NCBI RefSeq assembly: GCF_029227915.1
Contig: NC_079878.1
Location: 6,138,001 to 6,202,000, forward strand
Source of the DNA: Hydractinia symbiolongicarpus
Taxonomy: Eukaryota > Cnidaria > Hydrozoa > Anthoathecata > Hydractiniidae
Length of the DNA stretch: 64,000 nt
Direction of reading: 5' to 3'
A program made the translations under genes and the position numbers. The number at the start of each line of letters is the position of its first letter. Positions within the stretch are counted from its first letter, which is position 1. The notes beneath the pieces were generated by a model, which saw nothing but the letters and a program-made list of their open reading frames with translations, did no database searches and was not told the DNA's origin. Shown here in pieces: positions 13,826 through 26,277 of this stretch.

Positions 13826-14331
13826 TGTTTTTTTTATTAACGAGCCGTTTAAAAGCGTATTTTAAAGACATTTTTTAACTATCCTCTCCAAGTAATATAG
13901 TAATATTTACTTAAAAGGTCATATTTGGTTGGATCGTAAATTTGTATAATCACATGCAAAACGAAAAAGTGATCATAGTCAAAGATTGTGACGAAGCTTA
14001 TATCTGTGAAGCAATCAACGATGCACAAAATGTTTTCGAAAGAGTAGAAAATCCCTTTTAGGACATAAAACTAAACTCATCGTCATTATTTTATATGTTA
14101 TGTGTAACTGTAATATATAAAAGTTTATTTCGAAAAACAGTTTTAATCGCTCGTAAGATATGTTGTTGTAGTTTTTTATTTTCTGTACTTCCACTATCAC
14201 TTTTTGTCATTGTATATATAAAATTTCACAGCCTAACAGCTCTCAGAAGACCGGCTTTAAGAATAAAATTTTAGTCACTTCCAAAAAGTTAGTCACATTT
14301 GTCCGACCTTTTTTTCGTCTGATAACGTATA

Positions 14332-15139
14332 CAGTGGAGTCCTGCTATCTCGAACTCTGAGTGGAGTGAAAAAAATGTTAGCATTTGATCACCTCTTTTT
14401 TGCTTAAACAGAATTTTTTTTCAATATTTGTAAGGAATTGTCAACATCTCTGTTGCTTAGTGCTGCCAAATCTTCGTCATCATTATCAATCGGCACGGGA
14501 AACATTAAAATATTAGAAGTGTTAGAAATATATTCTTTTCACAGAAATATGTACAATTTTCATCTTTTTTTACAAGGCTAGCTAACCAGGCGATGCATGA
14601 AAACTGCTATTACCCAACTCGTTGGGAATACATTCCAGCTCTCTCTTCTAGCAAGTTGCCGTCTTCTGGAATCTTTTGACCTCGATTTGACAAAGAGACC
14701 CGGAGCACCACACTGTCGAGTTTATTAAAATTACTCTCTCTTAATTTTTGCTTTTTGCTGGAAAAGTTGTTTTCCAAAGCTTTCAAATACTTTTCTTCAT
14801 TTTTAAGTCAAAATTGTACTTGGCGGGACTGAATAAAGGATATCTTTATTTAAAATCCCTTTCTCTATTTCTTTCATTGAATGTTTTTTACAGCAAGCTT
14901 CGTTTTGACATCTGGATAATAAAAGATACACAAAACATTCTCTAAGTTGCTCGAAAAGTCGAAAGTGTTATAGCGTTGGAACAAAAACAAAATTAGTTTC
15001 TATCAGCGATATTTTATACAAAGTTGTAAATTGTCCAAAGGAACTATAATTATTTCGGGATAGCGTGACAGATTTCAGTTGACGAGACCGTACATGCAGA
15101 TGGGCGAAAGTTTTTCTTCGAGATAGCGCGACTTTACTG
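14332..15139. mobile_element. 808-bp non-autonomous Tc1/mariner-type element
   Basis: Terminal inverted repeats of about 23 bp (CAGTGGAGTCCTGCTATCTC at the left and CAGTAAAGTCGCGCTATCTC on the other strand at the right) are flanked by TA on both sides. This is the TA target-site signature of the Tc1/mariner/pogo superfamily. The interior encodes no transposase. One TIR of the same insertion is recognisable in the other arm at 32755, so the insertion predates the duplication. Confidence 0.8.
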
Positions 15140-15887
15140 TACTTCAATCTATTTCTCAGATCGATATGGAAAAATAAGTGTAGGGATTTCTTATTTAAAT
15201 TTTACCAAGCACTGTGCCTATAAATATACGCTTTTTTAAAAAACAGTGTTTTATAAGCACCATAAGGATCAAATCATTCGAAAACGAATCAACTATCAAG
15301 CAACATTCAGTCTAAGGCGAGTAAATAAAAAGAAAAAGAGAAAACAACATGAATTGTTAACAAAAAGTAGCTTCTGAGAATTTCCTTTAACGTTTATTTG
15401 CGTATTAGCCTAACTAATTAAGAAGGGAAACTTCATTTTGATCTTTTTAAGTAGTTGGCAACACACAAGAATCAAGGAATCCTTTAGGCTGTAAAGTATA
15501 CAAATTTAATCGACATGGAGCCTTTGCCAAGCTTTGGTGCGGTCTGTTAATCAAAGGGCCAATTTTAACACAACATCTATTCCAACTTCAATTGGCCATA
15601 ACTCAAGAACAAAAATGAACTAGATGTTCAATTTTGGTTTAATGTTCAATCAATTTCGGCGTCTAGAAATTTGAGTCTAGGCGTCCGTCGCCTCCCACCG
15701 GGGGAGGGGGGCAACGTTTCGGTCTTACTACTAGATCTGACCAAAACCAGTTTGTTGAAATTGCTTGTGACGGAGCTGGGCGAGCCTGTAAAACGATCGT
15801 TGCTATCCCGAATATATACGGGACCCGCACCAGCAAGAAAACGTGTTCAACACTTTTCTTTTTTCTTGTTTTTTGTTTAGATTGGAA

Positions 15888-18800
15888 ATGGATGTGGTGA
15901 CACAACAACCACTGTGAGTTATAAAAATTCCTTTTAAACGTCTTTTTATAAAAAGTATTAAAATTCCAACAAGATTGGTCATTATTCTTATTTAACTTTT
16001 TTTTTTAAAAAATAGACCTATTGTTTTAACCTAAAATCTCAGTTTGATATTTCTATAAGGCATACTCTTCTGCAACGTGTTCCAAATGTCTGAGAAGTTG
16101 CAGGTGAACTAATGATACACAGCGGTGGAGTGCATATTGCCACTAATAACTACATGTGAACTTTGGATGTTGATATCCGTTTCATAAACAATATCTTTTA
16201 TTTGAGCAGAAAACTTTGAAATAAATTTCCCGTTTCTCATTTTTCAAGAAAAAAACGATTTTACCAAACCCATCTGAAATAAATATTAGCTTTATAGCAT
16301 GCTATCTCAGCCATTGAGAGAAAAAATATAAGCTTTTTGTACTAGAGTATTAAATAAAAGTAGAAATTGTATTTGTTTCACGTTAAAAAGCAAACATATA
16401 ACATATATTTTGTGTGGATTAGTCAATCAAAGTAGGGAAAAAACAACCATGTGATGATATGTAGTTTAAATTCACATTTTTCATTTTCTTCTTCTTATAG
16501 CCTTACCAAATCATCCGCACCTCAACCCTTAATATCTTACCCTGAAGGGGAGTCAAGAGCATCAGGTGGCCTTTTCTCCATGCTTGGTGCATGCATCTTG
16601 GGTATATGTTTTATCATATTCTTCTTCCCGTTCGGTTGTATTGGTTTCATGTTCTATCCATGTTGCAGTCTGAAAGGAAGAGGAAAGTTTTTAGGAATAT
16701 GGCGATCATGTTTCCAACAGTGTTGCTGTCGATGTGATTGCGTTTCACCTTTAACACTTTACCAAGCTATGTTGCGATATGAAGAAGATCCGTTAATGTC
16801 TTCACAGGTTTGTGGCAAGCACTTTTGCATTTATATTATTAAACAATATGTGTTCACAAAATTGAAGTGTTTTTCCATGTTAAATACTGTTAAAATAAGA
16901 AGAGTGTAGTCGTTAAAAGATACTGCGAATTACACAGAATTACATATAATTAAAGAGAGAAAAGAATTTAAAAAGTGCGCTAACCTCCCCAAATCGTAGA
17001 TAATAGTTTGTCATAGCACATCCTTTCAAACTTCTAATCGTGACGGGCGAGTATCAACAGTATAGTTATGCAAAAGTAGAGCTACTTCATGCATCGGTAT
17101 CATATTGCTCGGAAACAAGTGGGATTAGCTCCATGGTTAGCCATTCACAGTAGAGAATGCACACACGGATGTGCCATGAGAAACAATCATCTACTTATAC
17201 CTGCAACCATACGTGTTATCGGCGTGCGACATTTATATATTGTCGAACGTAGTGTTGTGGGTTTGTCTGCAGCTCCCAGTTCACGTCCACGCTTGCAATA
17301 TGTTAGTGATCAAAATAGCTCCACGTTTATATGAGTTGTTAAAGAAGTAACAAAATACCTTATCCTTAAAGAAAATTGATAAAAAGATACCAAACCTTGT
17401 TTCAATGATTTACATTTTGTACCAACTAATTTTTAACCTTTATTTTTACTATGTATATAAGTGTTATACAGATTTGCTCGACAAAAGTTTTCTATTTCGC
17501 AAAATGCTTAAATTTTCTGTGGAAGTGACTAATATTATTGCCCACTTAAAAAATTTGCCGATCTTTTTTATGCCAATATTTTTTACTGAACAGGTATTTA
17601 CGTAGCTTGTCAACAAAGTTATATTATAACTAACCAAAAAGTCAATTTAACACTACAAAACACCTAATAAATTGTCTAAACCATCGTCTATTTTTTCCTT
17701 ATTGCAGGACCTTATAACATCTGTGAGAAAAAACAAATTCATGATTGCCATCTTAGAAACGCTGACTACGCAACTTCCAAGCTTCTTTTTCACTTTCTTA
17801 CCATCTGGTAGTTTGAGAGAGAGATTTGGGAAACTGTTGCCGTCTTCAAGTGTATTGGCTTCTGATTATGACATCATGCTTGTTCCTGATGCAGTAATCG
17901 TGGGTATGCACCTCATATATGCTACACATACTATACCCATATTTAGCTTTAAATAGTTACACCAAATATTCAAATGTACGGCAAACTAAATTAAACTAGG
18001 CAGGAATAATTAGAGGACTTAGTGTTAACTTTTCATGACAGATTTTCAAGACTTAAGACATCGCTTGTACTTTTTGTAGTAATTTTTCTTATCTCTAGGT
18101 GAAAATGGAGTGTCCGGTGAATCCCCGTCACCAGTGTTTCGTGCCCTACGTGCACCAAAAGAGCATTCTGAGGGATACCTTTGGTTAAAGTTGGAAGATA
18201 AATATCTTTTGCAATGGGAGAAACATTGTTTGCGGCGGCATATTGACGGTGAAGGGTGCAGTTTATTATCCAGTACAAATATTCACGAAGTTATCTCTCA
18301 TGTTTTAAGTAATTCAAAGGAAATTACTTCAGCAGTTGAACAACGGTATTGCGCGTTAGGAAAAGACACAAGAGTGACGTTGGAACGATCGGGTCCGGCG
18401 ATGACGTTAAAAGTCGGTACTTTGACAAAGAATAAATTAATGTTCTGTGGGTGTACGTGCAGTTCAGAAGTAAGAGAAAGGTTACTGTTTCATGCTGATT
18501 TTACACTGGCACTTCATTGTTCGTACTGGCCATCAGAGGCAATGGGTATGCTATTTATTCCTAAAAGCAGTAAGAAAGATATGAAATAATTCGTATACAC
18601 TGGGATAACCCTGTGTTATGTGCCAAAAACGAGACGCAAATACTTGTTTCGGATTGGGGGACAGGCGCGGATCTAGCAAATTTTTTACTTTGTCAGAGCG
18701 TTGAGCATAAAAAAATACTGGAGTCCTGGTGTGTTTTACGCCATAGCTTCAAAAGCTGTTGTTACTAAAACGAGTTTTACGCACACTAATCCGAAAGTTG

Positions 18801-21800
18801 TTTTTCTCAACAAGGTTGTGACACAAGGGAAAATATCAAGCCGTAATAGAGGTTAAGTTTTATTCAAGTCTGAGTAATACATCTTTCTCAGCAGAGTTAA
18901 GTTTCTTCAGCCTCTTTCACGTTGCTGTACCTAAAAAATAAAAAAACACATTTTTGAAAGGTGCAAGTCATGCAAAATCAGCGATCAAAAAACACGCGCA
19001 TTTGTTTATTACATTAATCATTGATCCACAATGTCATTGTTTCTTAAACCAATCATCTTCATTTTGCGAGAATTTAAACCAATCAGGATATTAAAAAATC
19101 TTAACCAACTTTTTAATCAACATGTTAGGCGAATTAAACTTTTTTGATAACTAAAGTCAATTTTATTTTAAGAAAAGAAATCACTAAAAAGCTTATAAAG
19201 CTAACAAAAACAAATAATTGGCTTAACCCATTCGCTATAGAAGAATAAAAAACTAATCGAAAATGTTTAGCTTGATGCCTACTTAAAATGTCAACTTTTT
19301 ACAATTTTTTGTTAACGAAATTTAATAAATCTTGTGGGCGGTGGTTATAAGTACAAAGGATACCACCTATATCTCTTCCCTGCTCTCATCAAAAATATCA
19401 AAAAAGGAAAAACGAAGAGTGTATTTTTACCAGACTGTAGTTATAAGATAAACGCTAGAAATTAGCTAAACAAAAAATGTAGCAACCTGAAACCACAATT
19501 CCTCACAAAATTGACTGAAAACTGCTCTTCTCGGTCCAATATTTTGCACTTTTTTAATAGTTAGGTTTATAAACATTCTAGCCATAGTAACAAATAAGAA
19601 GAAACACATAGCTTAGCTATTATAGAAACAAAAAGGGTTAACAAAAAAAGCTCACCTTAAAGCTTTTGTGCATAGATGTTTTTACATAGACATGAAGATA
19701 GTAATCTGCAGGTTAATTTCTTTGAATTAAACAAAAATCAACTTGTTTTTGTAGCATGTCAGGAAATGGTAACATAGAATTACATTTAATTTCCTCTAGC
19801 AATTCGGCATATATTTCATATATCCCATCAGAATACCTGGCTTATGAGCTGTTGCAAGCCATGTTGAGAATAACAATATCCTTCTGAACATGTGCCACCG
19901 ATATTTATACCAAACGCCTATAATCTTTATCAATACCTAGAAACAACCCTGACACGGTTTGCGTTCTATAAAGTCTAGTTCTACGGTCAAACCCTTACGA
20001 AAGAACTGTCTAGAAACAGCCCTGACAGGGTTTGTGTGCTATAAAGTATAGCGCTACGGTCGAACACTTATCGAAGAACATAATATAGTAATACCTAGAA
20101 ACAACCTTAAGAGGGTTTGTGTCCTAGAAAGTATATGTTTGCAGTCTTACATAAAATAGGTTAGCCCATCATCGGTTGATTGAATTCGCGTTGTAAGGTA
20201 TGTGATATAGTAGATAAGGCGAAGCACGCCAATAAGTAGAATTTTGTTGCCAGTATTTTGGATATAATTTGAAAACCCTGGGGCTTATTTCGGAAATTTT
20301 TTCTCGTACACTGCAGCGTACAATTTGGCTCATTTTTTCTACTACGTCACACGATAGGGTTGAAATAGTCTAAATCAAAGCCTGTGGACGTTCGAGATGA
20401 CGAGTATTCAAAATAAAAGGAATTTACTGAATTTTTGACACTCCCACAAAATGTTCTTTTACGCAACATTTAGGCTTCTTCGACAACAATCGAAGACGGA
20501 ATTGGCCTCCTCAGGAAGCTGTTAATACAATTCGCCGATTAGGCATTCATGTTGTACCGAAGCAATCGACCAACGAGCTGGTGAAGCTAACATTAGGTGA
20601 GTAGAATGTAGTAAAGCATTCCTGAAGTTAAAGCTGATAGAGAATTATCTTAAAAATGATTTACTAAGTACTCTTAAAAATTGCTCAATAAGCACTCGAT
20701 ATTCGATTCTACGTCTAAAATTTAAAAACTTCAACCAAAACAAAATATAATTAAAGTGTCTTTGCATAACACAGTAGAGACTTGTATATCTGAACAAAAG
20801 TCTACGTAACATATAAACTGACACAAAAAGAGATTTTTTAAGTAACATTTTTTGTAAGCCCTTGCCTAAGGGCTTTAATAACCATTATAATCCATGCAAC
20901 TTAAACAAAAGACTTTATATTATTCATAGAACAAGCAGAGTATACAACATATGGAAGAAGTCCAGGTTTGGAATGGAGATATTCATTCAGTCAAGCTGAA
21001 ATTATTTTGTCTGATCACATACCGCATCAGGCACGAACAGCATACCTTGCTTTCAAAGCTATAAATAAACGCCATTTGAATCGAAAAGGACGACCAATGG
21101 GAAGTTATGTGCTAAAGTGCATTTTGCTTTCAGTGGTGGAAGAGAAAGGGATTGAATTCTGGGAAGGAAATAACGAAGAAATCACTGCAGAAGTACTAGT
21201 GTAAGGATTATCGAAGATTTGATTACATATGTTACAAATATTCAGTTTCAAATAGCAAGTACACTAAAACATCGTGTCGCCACAAAGGACTTAATTTTCG
21301 CGTGAACTAATTTTCGGGAGAAATTTGCTGGAAACGTAGTTTAATTTTCACGAAGTTGGCAAGCTTGCGAGAAATGAATTTAGCGAGAAATAAATTTAGC
21401 GAAACAAATTATTTTTCGCGAAAAACGAATTATATGACATTTTGTTTCTCAATTTTTATCTTTTTTCAAGAACTTTTATGTAGTAGACATAAAATTATTA
21501 CTGCTGAAGTTGTGATTCACATATGTAGTTCTAGGTAAGTAAGAAGAAAAAAAAATTACTGTAAATCGAACAATTCCAAATTTCGCAGGAAATAATATTC
21601 CTGAATTTCCCGAATAGCGAATTGAAAAAAAATCACGAAATTCGAGAAAAGGTAATTTTAGCGAAAATTAATCCCGGTATGGTAACAAATTAATCTGGAA
21701 AATTTTCTAATGCTACATAAATACCTTTTGTTGGCTTGACGACTTAAGGAGATAACTGCCTTTTTCTTGCCTCTGTTGTGTAGAATGTAATGATTATTTA

Positions 21801-22329
21801 TTATCAAACGTAAAGGAAACTAAAAACAGTAATTAAAGACTAGTTGTTATGCGTGGTAAATACCACAGGGATATGACCGCGGTACATATACATGTAGGCA
21901 GATAGACAGCGATTATTTTAATGTTGATTTTTTTCCATTTTTTATACACTCAGGGAAATGCTGAATCTTTTAAAGCATTATTTCGAACAACAAAGATGTC
22001 CTAATTATTGGCTTCCGAATGCATGCTTATTTGCTGGCTCGTTAACCGGAAGCGATATTATCAGAAAAGAGCGATTACTCGCTGAAATATTGCAATCGCC
22101 GAAGGAATACATAGCTGATCAGTGGTTAGAATACACAAGATGTCTACGAGTCAATTGTTGTTATTGTGGTTCAACTGGATGGATTCCTCAATTTATCGAA
22201 TCCGGTGAAGTAGATGACATGCCAATGGAGCATGCAAATTTTTGTTGCTCGTGCAACTATAAATATAAGGATCGTGGTCCACTTTGCGGTGGTGCTTGTG
22301 ACGCAGGACAAGACATGTTGGTGTACTAA
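15888..22329 (+). CDS. Membrane-anchored Mab-21/cGAS-like protein, copy 1
   Basis: Seven coding exons: 15888-15913, 16501-16807, 17708-17903, 18099-18545, 20474-20596, 20930-21200, 21954-22329. All are GT-AG and in frame, giving 581 residues. A 5' UTR exon junction (TTTGTTTAG) precedes the ATG. Residues 1-35 are polar; about 36-60 form a hydrophobic membrane segment, followed by Cys clusters including CCCRCDC, likely palmitoylated. The nucleotidyltransferase core starts near 110: GS at 145-146, SDYDIML with acidic residues D164 and D166, and a likely third carboxylate D310 in ADFTLALHC. The Mab-21 helical half follows: NWPPQEAVNTIRRLGIHVVP, LEWRYSFSQAE, and RCPNYWLPNACL near 471-482. The Cys-rich C-terminus (520-570) may bind metal. 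The family includes cGAS and cGAS-like receptors that make cyclic dinucleotides; whether this member is catalytic or senses nucleic acid is inference. Confidence 0.88.
19935..20155 (+). repeat. Intronic tandem repeat, about 85 bp, nearly three units
   Basis: Units beginning CTAGAAACAACCCTGACA and continuing through GTTTGTGTNCTATAAAGTA occur two to three times in intron 4 of the Mab-21-like gene. The reverse complement is in the other copy at about 28495-28715, so the array existed before the duplication. Function unknown. Confidence 0.7.
21290..21690. repeat. MITE-like AT-rich repeat with AATTTTCGCG motifs
   Basis: Intron 6 contains repeated AATTTTCGCG/CGCGAAAAA motifs at both ends in roughly inverted order. 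This resembles the subterminal architecture of TA-target DNA transposons. The reverse complement is in the other arm (about 26950-27330). No open frame of substance. Confidence 0.5.
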
Positions 22330-22392
22330 ATATTCCATATAGGATTGAAAGAGGCTGGTAGAAGACTAAGTGGGAAACCTATGCTAAAACTA

Positions 22393-22398
22393 AATAAA
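22393..22398 (+). other. Polyadenylation signal AATAAA of copy 1
   Basis: A canonical AATAAA lies about 64 bases after the stop codon of the left Mab-21-like gene. In the right copy the equivalent hexamer reads AATAGA on the minus strand (about 26208-26213). Confidence 0.55.
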
Positions 22399-23080
22399 AA
22401 AAATTTGTATTACAATAATATTTTACATTTATAGTGTGACGTGGCGGAAGACTTGGCCACATTTTTGAGATTTTGTCAATTAAAGAGTTTTTACTGTGCT
22501 AAAGGAACATAGGAGGCGAACATAAACAAGGTGTGGGGTGGATATTTTAAGGAAAGCCTTTATGGTTAAGTTTTTTCAGTTAAGTGACAGTTAAATTGCA
22601 ATGCAATTTTGTTTTTATTCAGTCTCAGTATATCGAAATTGTCCGAAGGAAAGAATCAGTAAACAAGTTGAATGCTTCGCTTAACTGAATAAATTAATAA
22701 ATAAAGGCTGGAATAGGCAAGCAAGGTTGTTGAAAAGAAATTAAAATTTTGATTTGGGAAAGAGAGGATGATTATTTCGTGCCTTAGAGTATTTGCATAA
22801 AATTTCCCTTTCATTCTCCATATTTTCAGAGACCTTGATCATGTAAGTAAGGAGTGATTTTTGCAACATATATTTTTCTTTTATTTTCATACACCATTTA
22901 ATAAACATTTTAGTCATTTTTCATTTCACTTCGTTTCGCTTTATACTTAATAAAAACATTTATTTACTAAATGAGTATAGATTTTTGCAATGTTTATTCA
23001 CCTAATTATGTGGTGTTGTTTGTAAGAATACACACATTTAGCATAGCTATCACTTTTATGACATACCCGTAAGGAAAGTT

Positions 23081-25153
23081 TGTAAAATAATTCCTGAATT
23101 AAAGTAATCAATTTTATGTTTAAATTGCTCTAGTATTAATAAAAATAAAAGTTGTTTAAGATTAGGCGAAAATTTTGGAAACATCTACAAAACCATTTTT
23201 TTTTTCTGAAAAAATACTCTATCCCTTAAGACAATATTCAGCTTGGCTGCGCCTCGTGCAGTATTACTTTGTACTAAGTGAAAAAAAATGATTTTCACCA
23301 AATGGTCATGCAGTATCAGCTTATTATATATCCTGAAGTTGTGGGATCGATAAGGTGAATTTTACAATTTCTTTTTACAAGTTTTATTAATAACGCGACT
23401 TGTTATAAGTCGGGCATAATTTATTCCTTCTGAACTTACATTGCACAAAACAGTGTAGGACTTGTAGATATTCGACAAAAATGTAAAGGCATTTAAATTA
23501 GCCTTGTTAAGGTGACGGTATACCTTTATTGTATCAAAAAATTGATTTTTTTATTAGCCATTTATACTAACGCATCTTCCCAATGGTGCAACTATTTATT
23601 TATTTTTCGAAGGGGAATATTGACTTTATCCAAATAACTAATTTTTTTTCTGATCGGTTTTTCACACATTAAATTGAAAAGAGTTAAGAGTGAATGTTTT
23701 AGCACGTATCATCCTCTTGAGTATAACTTTTAAAAGTAAATTTTATTTCCTTTCCGAAAAGAAATGGCCATCTGAAAAGAAGACTTTCATTTCTAAAAAT
23801 GTATGCCGTTCTGTTCTGTTTCTGCAAGTCACAGAAAAATGTTAAACGAATAAAAAAATTAAAAAGGACAACCTTCTGAATTTTCATTATTATTATTATT
23901 ATTATTATTATTAACATTTATTTGGGTTCAATTTTGTACAAAATTGTTCTTCTCCCTAAAATGAAATATAAAAATGAAAAAAATTATAGATTAAGAATAA
24001 ATAAGTGTTCAAAAAATAAATTTTTTTATATACATTAAATAAAAAAGAAAACCGCGATAAGAAAAACTGAAAAGGCTTGAAAGAAATTGAAACGCTCGAA
24101 TCGACGAGAAATTAAGAAACGATATATGGAATTATAGCCTCGGAAGTGTGAAAGTATCACCATCATTATGAGTATGCCTGAAAGGTGTGATATTTTAAAA
24201 AATCTTTTATAAAAATATATTCTTAAACAAACAAAAAAACTATAAAGATGTTTTTTTTTAATTTTTCTTTGACTTTCAGTTCAGTCCTTGGTGACTAATA
24301 TTTTTAATTTTAGCAGTAGCAAATTCTTTTGATATTATTTCTTGCCGACAAAGTTATTTTGCACATTTTTGTTTTTTTTAACGATGCATTAAGAACGCAA
24401 ATGCGTCGAAGTAAAAGGATACAAAGATTTTCAATTCACTCTTTTGCATGTATGACAGTATTATTCATTTTTATTTTAAGCATTGTTTTCTTTTTTTGTA
24501 GTTGTTGTTCTCTTTCTATAAATAAATTTTCCTTATTCCGGACTTGGCCTGACTCCAGCCGACAGTACCTGGTTTCCGAAGCGGCAGTATGACTGTCCAT
24601 GTTGGGCTTAACGAGCTATATTTTCAATCTATTTTTCGTTTGTCCTAGGCATGTTGACGAGCCCTGACACTGGGCGAAACAGTCTTAAAATGATTTATGC
24701 TAACGAAACACATTTAAGTTGTCATTGTTTTTCTATTTGAAGTGTTTATGCGGAATCGCGGCGTTTATAAGAATGTTTCGTTTCTGTTATCAAGGACTAA
24801 AACGTCCGCATACGAGATTGTTTTTTGTCCCCATTTAAGCCTATTTCAGGGTTCGCAAAAAGCTTGTTTCAGTGAAAGCTTCTGGGGCTCCGCCCAAGAC
24901 CCCCAGCTGTATATTCAAATTTTCTTAGTAGGTCATGATGCGCAGTTTGCTAGATCCGCCCCTGTATCTGTAATAAATAAATAAATTTTATCTTTCCTCT
25001 TTTACTTTCTGTTAGATGCTTTTTATTTCTTTATTTCGTATATTTTTTATTATTGTAAATAAAACAGGATACATATTTATAGCAGTACTTGGGTTACTAA
25101 AGTGTAACTATTTTGAACCCAGTATAAAAATTCAATAATAACAATATTAATAA
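23081..25153. other. Spacer between the inverted arms, no gene
   Basis: AT-rich DNA including an (ATT)n microsatellite near 23887-23912. A patch near 24850-24972 ends with TTTGCTAGATCCGCCCCTG, which resembles the end of a hAT-type MITE; similar ends occur at 18663 and 29960. Open frames at 24329-24592 and 24742-24984 show no recognisable domain. Confidence 0.45.
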
Positions 25154-25297
25154 CTAGTCGTTAGCCCGTGGAAAATCCACGGGTTCGCCCGTTCTTTTTA
25201 TACCGCATTGCGTGGTCCTCGCTATTGCGCAGATAAGCTACCATTTTGCGTGACAGACGGACAGCCAGACAGACGTATACGGGTATTATAATATAGA
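25154..25297 (-). mobile_element. Non-autonomous Helitron-like element
   Basis: On the minus strand it starts TCTATATTATAATACCCG and ends with the hairpin CCCGTGGATTTTCCACGGG, then CTAACGA and CTAG, followed by host T. These are the TC start and the hairpin plus CTRR end of Helitrons. It is about 144 bp long and has no coding capacity. The next element abuts it directly. Confidence 0.75.
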
Positions 25298-25484
25298 CTA
25301 GTCGTTAACCCGTGGAAAAATCCACGGGGTCGCCCGTCGCGTTCGCTCGTCCTTTAAATTTACCACAAAGTGGATAAAAATATATCGCATTTGATATTCG
25401 TGCACATTTTAAAAATTTCGTGTTTCCGTTACGGGACGCCGCTTTCGCGGACACAAAGACAGACGACGGCTATTATTAAAGAGA
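25298..25484 (-). mobile_element. Second Helitron-like element, end to end with the first
   Basis: It begins, on the plus strand, exactly where the previous element ends, with CTAGTCGTTAACCCGTGG, and it carries the same hairpin. Its other end reads TCTCTTTAATAATAGCCG on the minus strand next to a T. Its interior differs from the neighbour, so the pair is not a simple tandem duplication of one copy. Confidence 0.65.
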
Positions 25485-26277
25485 TAAGAATTCATGAATT
25501 ATTTAACAATCCGCATTTTTTACGGGTATGTAATAATAAGTGATAGTATGCTAAGTGTTTGTATTCTTACAAACAAGACCACATAATTAGGTGGAATGAA
25601 CATTGCAAAAATCGATTCCCATTTAAGTAAATAAATGTTTTTATTTAGTTAAAAAAGCGAAACAAAGTGAAATGAACAATGACAATAAAAATATTTATCA
25701 AATGGCGCATAAGAACAAAAGAAAAATATATGTTACTTAAAATCATCCCCTAATTACATGATTGGGCTTTCTCAAAGAATAGAGACAGAAAAGCAAATTT
25801 TACGCAAATACTCTAGAGCACGAAATAATCGTCCTCTCTTTCTTAATTCAGAATTTTAATTTTTTGTTAACAAGCTTGCTTGCCTATTTCAACCCTCGTT
25901 TATTAATTTATTCAGTCAAGCCAAGCATTCAACTCGTTTACCGATTCTTTTCTTCGGACAATTTCGATATACTGGAACTGAATAATAAACAATATGGCAT
26001 TGCAATTTAACTGTCACTTAACTGAAAAAATTAACCATTAAGGCTTTCCTTAAAATATCCACCCCACACCCTGTTTATGCATGTTCAGCACCCTATAGCA
26101 CAGTAAAAACTCTCTAATTGAAACTACCATGTTGACAAAAACGTGGTCAAGTCTGCCACGTCATACTATAAACGTAAAAAAAACATTGTTATACAAGTAA
26201 AACAAGATTCTATTTAGTTTTAGCATAGGTTTCCCACTTAGTCTTCTACCAGCCTCTTTCAATCCTATATGGAATAT

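Larger units (their letters stand above)
12064..23080 (+). repeat. Left arm of a large inverted duplication
   Basis: This segment matches the reverse complement of about 25512-37634. Paired landmarks are 12064/37634 (outer edge), 12480-12600/36950-37090, 12823-12880/34425-34490, all seven exons of the Mab-21-like gene, and 23060-23080/25512-25530 (inner edge). Exons are almost identical, while introns and flanks carry substitutions and small indels. The arms differ by insertions: arm 1 alone has about 15310-15460 and 15535-15840, and arm 2 alone has about 34.8-36.9 kb. The segment 13.0-14.3 kb has no clear partner. From 12.06 to 15.88 kb there is no gene. Confidence 0.88.

Noticed and set aside
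15663-15908. Overlapping frames on both strands just upstream of copy 1
   Set aside because: They lie in a GC-rich insertion absent from the other arm, show no domain, and one is antisense to the first coding exon.
17089-17334. 81-codon frame treated as an exon of the Mab-21-like gene
   Set aside because: Exons ending at 16807 and starting at 17708 join in phase and produce a continuous family-like protein; this frame runs into a stop before the catalytic core. It is kept only as a finding.
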